A stretch of DNA of 7,788 bases from Parafilimonas sp. (GTDB lineage Bacteria > Bacteroidota > Bacteroidia > Chitinophagales > Chitinophagaceae), in assembly GCA_025927795.1 (NCBI GenBank), contig JAICKT010000205.1, positions 1-7,788 on the forward strand. Reading direction: 5' to 3'. Shown here in pieces: positions 1 through 5,758 of this stretch; positions within the stretch are counted from its first letter, which is position 1; each line of letters begins with the position of its first letter. The notes under the pieces were generated by a model that was not told the DNA's origin, ran no database searches, and worked only from the letters and a program-made list of their open reading frames with translations. The position numbers and the translations under genes are program-made.

Positions 1-9
1 CAATTATTT

Positions 10-40
10 TTGGGTTTATATAGTTCACACATTATTTTTG
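10..40 (+). promoter_or_regulatory. Putative promoter of the asd leader
   Basis: TATTTTTG at 33-40 fits the Bacteroidota -7 consensus TAnnTTTG. A TTG at 10-12, inside TTTTTG, lies 20 bases upstream, within the usual 17-23 base spacing for the -33 element. Transcription would start around 45-48, just before a 19-codon ORF. I see no equally good match between the terminator at 131-160 and the asd start at 210, which suggests that asd depends on this promoter. An AT-rich region gives some chance matches, so this is a moderate call. Confidence 0.45.
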
Positions 41-50
41 CGCAGCAACG

Positions 51-110
51 ATGAAAATGATTAAACATACAAAATGCACAAAAAAATTCTTTAACAGGGA
101 AGGTGTATAA
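51..110 (+). CDS. Candidate leader peptide of asd (19 aa)
   Basis: The ORF encodes MKMIKHTKCTKKFFNREGV. Ten of its 19 residues are aspartate-family amino acids (5 Lys, 2 Thr, 2 Met, 1 Ile), the end products downstream of Asd. Its start lies 10 bases after the putative -7 box, so the 5' leader would be very short; the ATG at 57 is an alternative start. Its last sense codons (AGG GAA GGT GTA) overlap the 5' arm of a possible antiterminator, and an intrinsic terminator follows 20 bases after the stop. This is the layout of a classical ribosome-mediated attenuator. The caution is that AT-rich sequence is naturally rich in AAA codons, so composition alone proves little. The peptide would be regulatory and not functional as a protein. 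Confidence 0.4.
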   Translation: MKMIKHTKCTKKFFNREGV

Positions 111-141
111 TTGTATGTTTCAACATAACTAAAAGCCTTCC
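98..141 (+). promoter_or_regulatory. Possible antiterminator hairpin of the asd attenuator
   Basis: GGAAGG at 98-103 is exactly complementary to CCTTCC at 136-141, and T104 can wobble-pair with G135, giving a 7-pair alternative stem. The 136-141 segment is also the 5' arm of the terminator, so the two structures exclude each other. The upstream arm sits in the last codons of the leader ORF. A ribosome finishing at the stop at 108-110 would mask it and allow termination. A ribosome stalled on the Lys/Thr codons at 69-86 would leave it free and favour read-through into asd. The complementarity is seen directly; the regulatory role is inferred. Confidence 0.4.
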
Positions 142-160
142 ACAACGGAAGGCTTTTTTT
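131..160 (+). terminator. Strong rho-independent terminator upstream of asd
   Basis: AAAAGCCTTCC (131-141) pairs perfectly with GGAAGGCTTTT (147-157) around the five-base loop ACAAC, and the T tract runs on to 160. It lies 49 bases before the asd start. It could close a gene lying left of the window, but the promoter, short ORF and competing hairpin in front of it make a conditional terminator (attenuator) the more economical reading. That it is a terminator hairpin is near certain; its role is less so. Confidence 0.88.
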
Positions 161-209
161 ATGCTCAATTTTTATCAGTTGCTTTAATCAATAAAAAATA
201 AAACAAATT

Positions 210-1202
210 ATGAAAGTTGCAGTTGTTGGCGCAACCGGTTTGGTTGGCTCAAAAATGTTACAGGTTTTAGCAGAAAGAAATTTTCCGGTTTCAGAGTTAT
301 TGCCAGTTGCAAGCGAACGCTCAATTGGTAAAGAAGTTGAGTTTAAAGGAAAGAAATATAAGGTTATTTCTGCTGATGATGCAATTGCTGCAAAGCCTGC
401 TGTGGCTTTATTTTCTGCTGGCGGAAGTACATCTCTGCAATTAGCACCGAAGTTTGCTGAAGCCGGAATTACGGTGATTGATAATTCAAGCGCATGGCGC
501 ATGGATGAAACAAAAAAATTGATAGTGCCTGAAATAAATGCCGATGTATTGACTGCAGAAGATAAAATTATTGCTAATCCAAATTGTTCAACTATACAAA
601 TGGTAGTTGCGCTAAATCCTTTACACAAAAAATATAAAATAAACAGGATTGTAGTGAGCACTTATCAGAGCGTCAGCGGCACAGGTAAGAAAGCAGTTGA
701 TCAATTGTTTAATGAAAGGAGTGGAGTGAATGATGGTCCGATGGCTTATAAATATCAAATCGATTTAAATGCCATTCCGCAAATTGATGTGTTTCTGGAA
801 AACGGTTATTCAAAAGAAGAAATGAAGATGGTGAATGAAACAAAAAAAATTATGCGTGATGATAACATTCTTGTTACTGCAACTACGGTTCGCATTCCCG
901 TTATCGGTGGCCATAGTGAAAGCGTAAATGTTGAATTTGAAAATGAGTTTGATGTGAAAGATGTGATTGAAATTTTAAAGAATTCTCCTGGTGTTATTGT
1001 GCAGGATGATTTATCGCAGCAACTTTATCCAATGCCTTTATGGGCGCATGAAAAAGATGAAGTATTTGTTGGCAGAATAAGAAGAGATGAAACGCAGCCA
1101 AATACTTTAAACCTTTGGATTGTGAGTGATAACCTGCGTAAAGGTGCTGCAACAAACGCAGTGCAGATTGCAGAATATCTTTTAGAAAAAAAGTTATTGT
1201 AA
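210..1202 (+). CDS. asd: Aspartate-semialdehyde dehydrogenase
   Basis: Reduces L-4-aspartyl phosphate to L-aspartate-4-semialdehyde with NADPH in the cytoplasm, the branch point to lysine/diaminopimelate, threonine, methionine and isoleucine. The N-terminal Rossmann nucleotide-binding motif is GATGLVG (residues 7-13). DNSSAWRMD (91-99) carries the phosphate-binding Arg97, and NPNCST (123-128) carries the catalytic Cys126. TYQSVSG (151-157) gives Gln153, and RIPVIGGHSE (228-237) gives Arg228 and the acid/base His235. The spacings Cys-Gln 27 and Arg-His 7 equal those of the E. coli enzyme. At 330 residues it is full length for the shorter, Gram-positive-like branch. The ATG follows an A-rich tract with no Shine-Dalgarno sequence, typical of Bacteroidota. 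The gene is preceded by a probable attenuator and faces the DUF3108 gene tail to tail, two bases away. Confidence 0.97.
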   Translation: MKVAVVGATGLVGSKMLQVLAERNFPVSELLPVASERSIGKEVEFKGKKYKVISADDAIAAKPAVALFSAGGSTSLQLAPKFAEAGITVIDNSSAWRMDETKKLIVPEINADVLTAEDKIIANPNCSTIQMVVALNPLHKKYKINRIVVSTYQSVSGTGKKAVDQLFNERSGVNDGPMAYKYQIDLNAIPQIDVFLENGYSKEEMKMVNETKKIMRDDNILVTATTVRIPVIGGHSESVNVEFENEFDVKDVIEILKNSPGVIVQDDLSQQLYPMPLWAHEKDEVFVGRIRRDETQPNTLNLWIVSDNLRKGAATNAVQIAEYLLEKKLL

Positions 1203-1204
1203 AA

Positions 1205-1999
1205 TTAATCTCTTACACTTATTGTTGAAGTAAGCGGGTAGCGCAGGTTTCTGTATTGCATCATATCAACTTTTATACTGCCAACGGCAATCGGGCTTTC
1301 TATGCGCAATGGAATATGATTAGGATCATCGCTTACCCAAACATTCATTTTTTCACCGCCTTCAAAAATAGTTCCCTTAACAAGCAATGGTTTAAATTTT
1401 ATTGCATGAAATTTTCCATAGCGGGTTTTAACTGTTTCTTTTCCCAGGTAACGTATATAAAGATTATAAACTTCATTATCTAAAAACATTGTAAAGGGAA
1501 TTTTATCATCTATCTTATATTTATTAAAATCAATATTACGCGCATAATAAATAGAGCTTAAAACATCCTGTACGCAGTTGGGTACTTTAAAATCTCCTTT
1601 TAAAGTAGTAGCCGTGTTGGTTTGCTGATTGAATGTTACATTTTCAATTTTTTTATATCCGCCTTCATCAACATTTCTAATAAATTTTAATGGTTGTAAA
1701 TGAGCTGTATCAAAATAACTTTCATACCTATCTCTTACTTTAAAAATCCAATCGTAACTTGAATTTGAATTTCCTTCACCCACAACATGATATACTGGTT
1801 TATTATTTAGTTTTTCAAGATGCATACTAAATGTTGCAGTGCCTGCATTAACGTATATACCAATCACAGAATAAAAGACATTGTAAATAAGAATTTCGTT
1901 TGGAGAAAAAGCCGTGTTACGAATACCACAAAAATCATCTCCGGCAGAAAGTTTAAAATAAAAAGATATGCTTAGTATAATTAATAAAAATCGTCTCAC
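1205..1999 (-). CDS. DUF3108-family secreted protein
   Basis: A 264-residue protein that I recognise as DUF3108-like. It begins with a short basic start (RR), a hydrophobic stretch at about 4-18 and a plausible signal-peptidase I site after LSA (about 19). C24 has no lipobox before it, so a lipoprotein is unlikely. The rest is soluble and beta-rich, with features common in this family: an early 'GTATFSM' strand, 'YESYFD' near 91-96, a central DVLSSIYYAR segment, and a late NVWVSDDPNHIPLRIES stretch close to the C terminus. It probably acts in the periplasm or on the outer membrane; the function is unknown. The start is GTG (1999-1997), one base after the stop of the upstream membrane-protein gene, so translation is likely coupled. 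The ATG that overlaps that stop is followed at once by TGA and cannot be used. Confidence 0.8.
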   Translation of the reverse strand: MRRFLLIILSISFYFKLSAGDDFCGIRNTAFSPNEILIYNVFYSVIGIYVNAGTATFSMHLEKLNNKPVYHVVGEGNSNSSYDWIFKVRDRYESYFDTAHLQPLKFIRNVDEGGYKKIENVTFNQQTNTATTLKGDFKVPNCVQDVLSSIYYARNIDFNKYKIDDKIPFTMFLDNEVYNLYIRYLGKETVKTRYGKFHAIKFKPLLVKGTIFEGGEKMNVWVSDDPNHIPLRIESPIAVGSIKVDMMQYRNLRYPLTSTISVRD

Positions 2000-2000
2000 A

Positions 2001-3008
2001 TTAATTTTTATGCTGCTTTCTAAAAATTTTTACGTTCAATAAAAACAAACTTCCCGCTATTGAAGGGATAATAAGGTTTATAAACCATATTAAAGATGTT
2101 GTTGCAACAATACCAAAAACATCTGGTGTAAGCAAGCCAAATAATTGCGTACCGGCTTCACTTCTTATTCCCACATCTGCAAAAGGGATGGTAGGTAAAA
2201 TTGCAAGCACAAGAAATAAAACACAGGTAGTGCAAACCGCATTGGCGAGATCAATTTTTACATGTAGTAATTGTAACACGAGAATATATTGAACAACAAA
2301 AACTATAAAACGTAAAAACGATAAGTTTAATATTCTTATTAATTTTTTCCAGTGCAATGTTTCAAGGCTTTGTATAAAAAATCTGTACTTATATACAAAC
2401 GGAATTTTTATAAACAATCTTGTAAGCCATGATAAACGGAAATAAGCGGCTATTAATAATACTGTTCCTACACTAATCATAGAAATAATTCCATCAAGCC
2501 AAAGCACCGATAAACCTTGCATTTGCGGTTTTGTTTGCCAGGTATAATTACGTAAATAAACCAAAGAAATAATTCCTGCAAGCAATGTAATTATCAATTG
2601 TGCCATGCTGCCCGCAATATTAAGTGCCACTGAACGCAATTTGTTTCCTTCCTGCATATATAAAGCGCGTGCCGGGTATTCTCCAAAACCATTTGGCAGA
2701 AATAAAGACAATGCAAGCCCTGATAATACTGCTTTAACAGATGTTAAAAAACTAACCTGTTCTATTGGATGCATAAGCAATTGCCATTTCCGGCTTTCAA
2801 TACCCCAATTGGCACAAAGCAATACGAATAAAAAAACGAGTTGTAAAATATTTTGTTTGGTGAAAATGCCTTTTACAATAAGCAACTTCTCATTGAGATC
2901 AGGTTGATTTTTAATTTTTGAATAGATAATAAACACCAATACAATGAACAGCAGCGGACCAATTACATAATTTAGTATAACCTTAAATTGTTTGCGTGAA
3001 CGTTTCAT
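2001..3008 (-). CDS. YbhN/MprF-type flippase-like integral membrane protein
   Basis: A 335-residue polytopic inner-membrane protein of the lysylphosphatidylglycerol-synthase transmembrane (UPF0104, YbhN/AglD) family. Hydrophobic helices are visible at about 13-30, 53-68, 88-104, 128-152, 168-190, 228-250, 256-275 and 298-325. Family-type signatures are NWGIESRKWQLL (67-78), LPNGFGEYPAR (104-114) and the loop IPFADVGIRSEAG (274-286), the counterpart of the P-x-GGxGxRE loop. There is no C-terminal aminoacyl-transferase domain, so it is not a full MprF. Members are thought to move or bind lipid-linked substrates; the substrate here is unknown. It forms a unit with the DUF3108 gene, whose start follows this stop by one base, which hints at an envelope-related pathway. 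Confidence 0.82.
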   Translation of the reverse strand: MKRSRKQFKVILNYVIGPLLFIVLVFIIYSKIKNQPDLNEKLLIVKGIFTKQNILQLVFLFVLLCANWGIESRKWQLLMHPIEQVSFLTSVKAVLSGLALSLFLPNGFGEYPARALYMQEGNKLRSVALNIAGSMAQLIITLLAGIISLVYLRNYTWQTKPQMQGLSVLWLDGIISMISVGTVLLIAAYFRLSWLTRLFIKIPFVYKYRFFIQSLETLHWKKLIRILNLSFLRFIVFVVQYILVLQLLHVKIDLANAVCTTCVLFLVLAILPTIPFADVGIRSEAGTQLFGLLTPDVFGIVATTSLIWFINLIIPSIAGSLFLLNVKIFRKQHKN

Positions 3009-3019
3009 TATTTCGAACT

Positions 3020-3027
3020 CAAAAATA
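3020..3027 (-). promoter_or_regulatory. Putative -7 box of the YbhN-like/DUF3108 operon
   Basis: Read on the minus strand, TATTTTTG fits TAnnTTTG and ends 11 bases before the ATG at 3008, much the same spacing as in the asd leader. I see no convincing TTG -33 element upstream. The 100-base gap to the DUF3307 gene holds nothing else I can identify beyond AT-rich sequence. Confidence 0.35.
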
Positions 3028-3108
3028 TTCTACATACACGCAGTTGAATAATTTATTTATTAAGGTTAATGTTGAGAAGTGTAATGATTTAAAAAATAAA
3101 TAATAATA

Positions 3109-3834
3109 TTATTTTATAAGCAGGTTTGTGATAGTTCCAATAATAATTGATGAAGCAAAACTCATCAAAGTGCCAATTAAAATATATTCAGCTTCTTTGC
3201 GCATAACATCACCTTTAATATCATTAAAACGTAAAATAGATTTTGCCGCAATAAGAAAACCGATGCCTTCAAAATGATTATTAATTACAAATGTGACCAC
3301 TAAAATTCTTTCAAAAATACCAATCCATTTACCGGCTTCGCTTAAGCTGGTACTTGAACGATGTACACTTTGTTCAATATCTTTTCTCCATCGCTGTGTG
3401 GCATAGCCAAGTACAAATGCAAGGGGGAAAATGGTTATAAGATAAGCAGTTGCTATTAACCAGAAATTGTAATTGTTGAGTAGTTTTAATAAATGTGTAT
3501 CAACCCAGTTAACCGGCTGGTACCAGATAATCCAAATAATTACTATTACAATTATGTGCAGAAATTGGTCTGCAATAAAAGTAAAAATATTTTCTTTTTG
3601 ATATATTTTCCAAAGGTCAATACAATAATGCGTTATAAATATGATTGCCGGAATTTGCCAAAGCGATTTATCAGGCAACAGCAGGTAAATTAAACCTGCA
3701 TGCACTAAACAATGCACATACAAAAACCATGAAGCTGCTTTTCGGTCTTTTTTATTCTGTATAAGCTTTTTTGTTTGCAATACAAAATCTGCAAAAAAAT
3801 GTACAGCCAGCCATTGAAAAAGTAAAATAAGCAT
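3109..3834 (-). CDS. DUF3307 polytopic membrane protein
   Basis: A 241-residue membrane protein. The N-terminal helix carries the family motif HFFADFVLQ (residues 12-20). Further polar residues are buried in helices: H41 and H45 (HCLVH), H69 and D73 (THYCID), and D89, Q90 and H93 (ADQFLH). These conserved His/Asp pairs could bind a metal or protons, but no function is established. The C-terminal part, GKWIGIFERILV then GFLIAAKSILRF then EAEYILIGTLMSF (about 168-228), is also characteristic. I estimate six or seven helices. It starts 13 bases after the stop of the SatD-family gene, so the two are almost certainly one operon. The two families often occur together in Bacteroidota, suggesting that SatD controls or senses something linked to this protein. 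Confidence 0.83.
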   Translation of the reverse strand: MLILLFQWLAVHFFADFVLQTKKLIQNKKDRKAASWFLYVHCLVHAGLIYLLLPDKSLWQIPAIIFITHYCIDLWKIYQKENIFTFIADQFLHIIVIVIIWIIWYQPVNWVDTHLLKLLNNYNFWLIATAYLITIFPLAFVLGYATQRWRKDIEQSVHRSSTSLSEAGKWIGIFERILVVTFVINNHFEGIGFLIAAKSILRFNDIKGDVMRKEAEYILIGTLMSFASSIIIGTITNLLIK

Positions 3835-3847
3835 GTGCTAAATATAA

Positions 3848-4480
3848 TTAAAGCGGAGTAATAGAAGCTTCAAACCGCTGCAGAATTTTATTTATTACTG
3901 TCCAACCCGCAGCTTGTAACCGCTGATGAACCGAAGGCTGCGAGATATGTAATGCTTTTGCAATTTCTTCCTGTTTTGCATTTTGCATTTGAAGATATAA
4001 GGCCTCTGCCTGCGCACTGCTTAATCGTTCTAATAAAAAATTTAGTGTGGCGTTGTGCACTTTCCATTCTTCATTAAAAGTCGCGTTTTCAGATGCAACG
4101 CTAATAAGTTCATTTCTTTTTTTAAGCTCATCTACATTTTCACCTGAAAGCCTGAATGCTGAGCCGTCTGAAGTAACTACATTATCGCTTTTAAAACTTA
4201 TTTCGCCAATACCAAGAGACTGTCTTATTTTAAAATTGTGTGCTGCTAAAAAACAATACAATGAAAGTGCGGTGCGTAACGCAACCGATTTATTTTTTGT
4301 GAATACAGACTGTAAACTGTCTCCCCTGAATTGCTCGGTTTTAAAATCAGGATAACTGCCATTGATTTTTTTGATGAAAGCGCTCAGCATGTTTTGCAGC
4401 TTTTTTCTTTTTACAGGTGTAAACTTAGCAGAAGCAACCATATCTCCTGTAATTATAATAGCGCTGACGCTTTTTGCCAT
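3848..4480 (-). CDS. SatD-family protein with C-terminal HTH
   Basis: A 210-residue cytoplasmic protein of the SatD family, named after the S. mutans sat genes. The N-terminal domain starts with SAIIITGDMVAS (6-17), followed by FRGDSLQSVF (51-60), LGIGEI (89-94) and DGSAFRLSGENVDEL (105-119). The C-terminal segment from about 155 is a sigma-region-4-like helix-turn-helix: a helix rich in Ala/Gln, then EEIAKALHIS-QPSVHQRL (171-188). The likely role is a DNA-binding regulator of its own operon. The upstream DNA holds a promoter box overlapped by the first of five palindromes. The ATG at 4480 lies 14 bases after the putative -7 box, with an A-rich tract and no strong Shine-Dalgarno. The ligand or signal is unknown. 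The N-terminal motif order resembles a nucleotide-cyclase-like fold, which is my inference. Confidence 0.8.
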   Translation of the reverse strand: MAKSVSAIIITGDMVASAKFTPVKRKKLQNMLSAFIKKINGSYPDFKTEQFRGDSLQSVFTKNKSVALRTALSLYCFLAAHNFKIRQSLGIGEISFKSDNVVTSDGSAFRLSGENVDELKKRNELISVASENATFNEEWKVHNATLNFLLERLSSAQAEALYLQMQNAKQEEIAKALHISQPSVHQRLQAAGWTVINKILQRFEASITPL

Positions 4481-4494
4481 TCCTAATGTTTTTA

Positions 4495-4502
4495 CAAATA
4501 TA
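4495..4502 (-). promoter_or_regulatory. Putative -7 box of the satD-DUF3307 operon
   Basis: On the minus strand TATATTTG fits TAnnTTTG. Its first four bases (4502-4499) are also one end of the first palindrome (4499-4518), so a protein bound there would block polymerase. No clear TTG is visible at -33, which would be consistent with a weak or regulated promoter. Confidence 0.45.
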
Positions 4503-4634
4503 GTATTATAATACTATAATAGGTTTATATAGTATTGCAGTACTATAATTGATGGATATAGTATTACAGAACTATAATGTATTAATATAGTATTGCAGTA
4601 CTATAATTGATGAATATAGTACTACAGTACTATA
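4499..4634. repeat. Array of five 20-bp palindromes, 29-bp period (candidate operators)
   Basis: Copies lie at 4499-4518, 4528-4547, 4557-4576, 4586-4605 and 4615-4634, each start exactly 29 bases after the last, with 9-base spacers. Copy 1 (TATAGTATTATAATACTATA) is a perfect 20-bp dyad; copies 2 and 4 are identical (TATAGTATTGCAGTACTATA). Four of the five keep perfect seven-base arms TATAGTA/TACTATA; copy 3 has a changed arm. Spacers 2 and 4 are nearly the same (ATTGATGGA, ATTGATGAA), so the units probably spread by tandem duplication. Copy 1 overlaps the satD -7 box. The last copy contains the stop codon of the transporter gene. The best reading is an operator array for the SatD-family HTH protein or another dimeric regulator. 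An mRNA-level hairpin array is the alternative. Confidence 0.9.
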
Positions 4635-5520
4635 ATGGAGTTACGGATAATTTTCTATGCTGTTTTACCAGCCTGAACATTTGCAGACATACAGCAATTA
4701 ATATCAAACCAAAACCAAAAAAGAAATATTTGCTTAAGGTTTGATTTTCATGAAAAACAATAAAAGCAAGAATAATTCCATAAACAGGCTCGAGTGTAAG
4801 TGTAAGATTCATAGTAAATGCGCTTACTTTTTTTAAAGCATTTATATACAGCATAAAAGTTAGAATGGTACAGCACCAACTTAAAATCAACAGCCAGAGC
4901 CAATCAAAATGTTGTGGTATTTTTTGTGGTGATGGAAATAAAAAATCATATAAAGGCATTAAAATACTTAATCCCAAAAAACCGCCTGTTAACTGGTATA
5001 AGGTTATTGTTTCAGGTTGATAGCCGGCAATTAATTTTTTATTCATTACAGAAACCAACACCGTTAAAACTGCCGAAAGAAGACCAATATAAATACCGGT
5101 AGAGTAGGAGAGGTTTGTTACATAAATTAATGCTATACCAGCCAATGCAAACACGCCTAAAATAATTTCATAGATATTAATACGGCGGCGAAAAAATAAA
5201 GGCTCAATAACAGCGCTTATTAAACCCGTTGTGCTTAAACATGTAAGCGCAATTGAAACGTTTGCATATTTTATACTGCCATAAAACGTAAGCCAGTGCA
5301 GGGAAAGAACAGTGCCAATAGATGCAATTTTTAAAAAATTTTTCAGTGAAACTTTTCGGATGCTTTTTAAAAAATAAAATAAAATCCACAGGCTAATTAC
5401 AGTAATAAACATGCGCCACCAAACCAGCCAGCCTTCATTTAAACTTATGGCACGACCAAGCACGCCAGTAAAGCCCCATACAAAAACCGCTGTGTGCAAA
5501 CGGATAAGCGCATTTTTCAT
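4630..5520 (-). CDS. EamA/DMT-superfamily transporter
   Basis: A 296-residue inner-membrane protein with ten predicted helices in two EamA repeats (about 7-135 and 146-283). The first repeat opens with a helix containing FVWGFTGVLGR (13-23), then WWRMFI. The second ends with LEPVYGIILAFIVFHENQ (about 243-260) and FFFGFGLILIAV, the EP...E pattern typical of drug/metabolite transporters. The substrate cannot be read from sequence; amino-acid or metabolite export is common in the family. Length is normal. The ATG at 5520 lies 13 bases after the end of the VOC remnant, so it may be transcribed from further upstream with the DinB gene. The stop TAG (4632-4630) and the last Leu codon derive from palindrome copy 5, so the short hydrophilic tail may have been reshaped by the array. 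Confidence 0.88.
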   Translation of the reverse strand: MKNALIRLHTAVFVWGFTGVLGRAISLNEGWLVWWRMFITVISLWILFYFLKSIRKVSLKNFLKIASIGTVLSLHWLTFYGSIKYANVSIALTCLSTTGLISAVIEPLFFRRRINIYEIILGVFALAGIALIYVTNLSYSTGIYIGLLSAVLTVLVSVMNKKLIAGYQPETITLYQLTGGFLGLSILMPLYDFLFPSPQKIPQHFDWLWLLILSWCCTILTFMLYINALKKVSAFTMNLTLTLEPVYGIILAFIVFHENQTLSKYFFFGFGLILIAVCLQMFRLVKQHRKLSVTPL

Positions 5521-5533
5521 TAAGACAAAGAAA

Positions 5534-5758
5534 CTAAATCACAGATGTTATCCACCATGTATTTCCAAAAGAATCTTTTACACCGCCACTTCTGCCATAA
5601 GACTGATTGCCTAATTGTGTAACAGCGGTTGCACCATTATTAAGCGCATTTTTACAGGTCTATCTGCATCTTCAACATAAATAAATAAACCTGCATTCAT
5701 AGGCGGATATTTTGCAGTACCATCTGCAAACATTTATTACGCTCTTACCGATATTTAT
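5534..5758 (-). pseudogene. Frameshifted remnant of a VOC (glyoxalase-like) gene
   Basis: Three reading-frame pieces on the minus strand join into the C-terminal half of a VOC-family protein of the PhnB-like type. Piece 1 (about 5758-5735) reads INIGKSVI. Piece 2 (5733-5659) reads MFADGTAKYPPMNAGLFIYV then EDADR. Piece 3 (5656-5534) reads CKNALNNGATAVTQLGNQSY, GRSGGVKDSFGNTWWITSVI, stop. One extra A near 5734 and one missing base near 5658 explain both shifts: adding an A makes AGA ACC TGT (R-T-C) and restores a continuous frame. Pieces 1 and 3 share a frame, but reading that frame through piece 2 meets TGA. The N-terminal 50-60 residues of a normal member are absent, and the DinB gene ends where they should be. 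A sequencing error cannot explain the missing N terminus. Confidence 0.8.

Noticed and set aside
2..64. Open frame NYFWVYIVHTLFLRSNDEND ending in TAA, and another ending at 54 that resembles a signal peptide, as tails of an upstream gene
   Set aside because: Both are too short to recognise and run through a good promoter box; they cannot be told from chance. If one is real, the terminator at 131-160 could belong to it.
114..127. TATGTTTCAACATA as a hairpin or as a second -7 box
   Set aside because: Stem of only about five AT-rich pairs; as a promoter box its last base does not fit the consensus and there is no upstream TTG.
188..661. 157-residue minus-strand frame inside asd
   Set aside because: Shadow of asd, which has complete catalytic motifs on the plus strand; the antisense protein has no recognisable domain.
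3095..3115. AT-only palindrome AATAATATTATT after the DUF3307 gene as a terminator
   Set aside because: No GC in the stem and no separate T tract; it is simple AT-rich sequence.
4047..4355. 102-residue plus-strand frame opposite satD
   Set aside because: Overlaps a well-supported gene, lacks a recognisable domain and has no promoter or partner gene.
4499..4634. CRISPR array
   Set aside because: Spacers are 9 bases and partly alike, repeats are 20-bp full dyads, and there are no cas genes.
4515..4636. TATAAT hexamers at the end of each palindrome as plus-strand sigma-70 promoters
   Set aside because: They are a by-product of the palindrome plus the first spacer bases; no plus-strand gene follows, and Bacteroidota promoters use a different -7 consensus.
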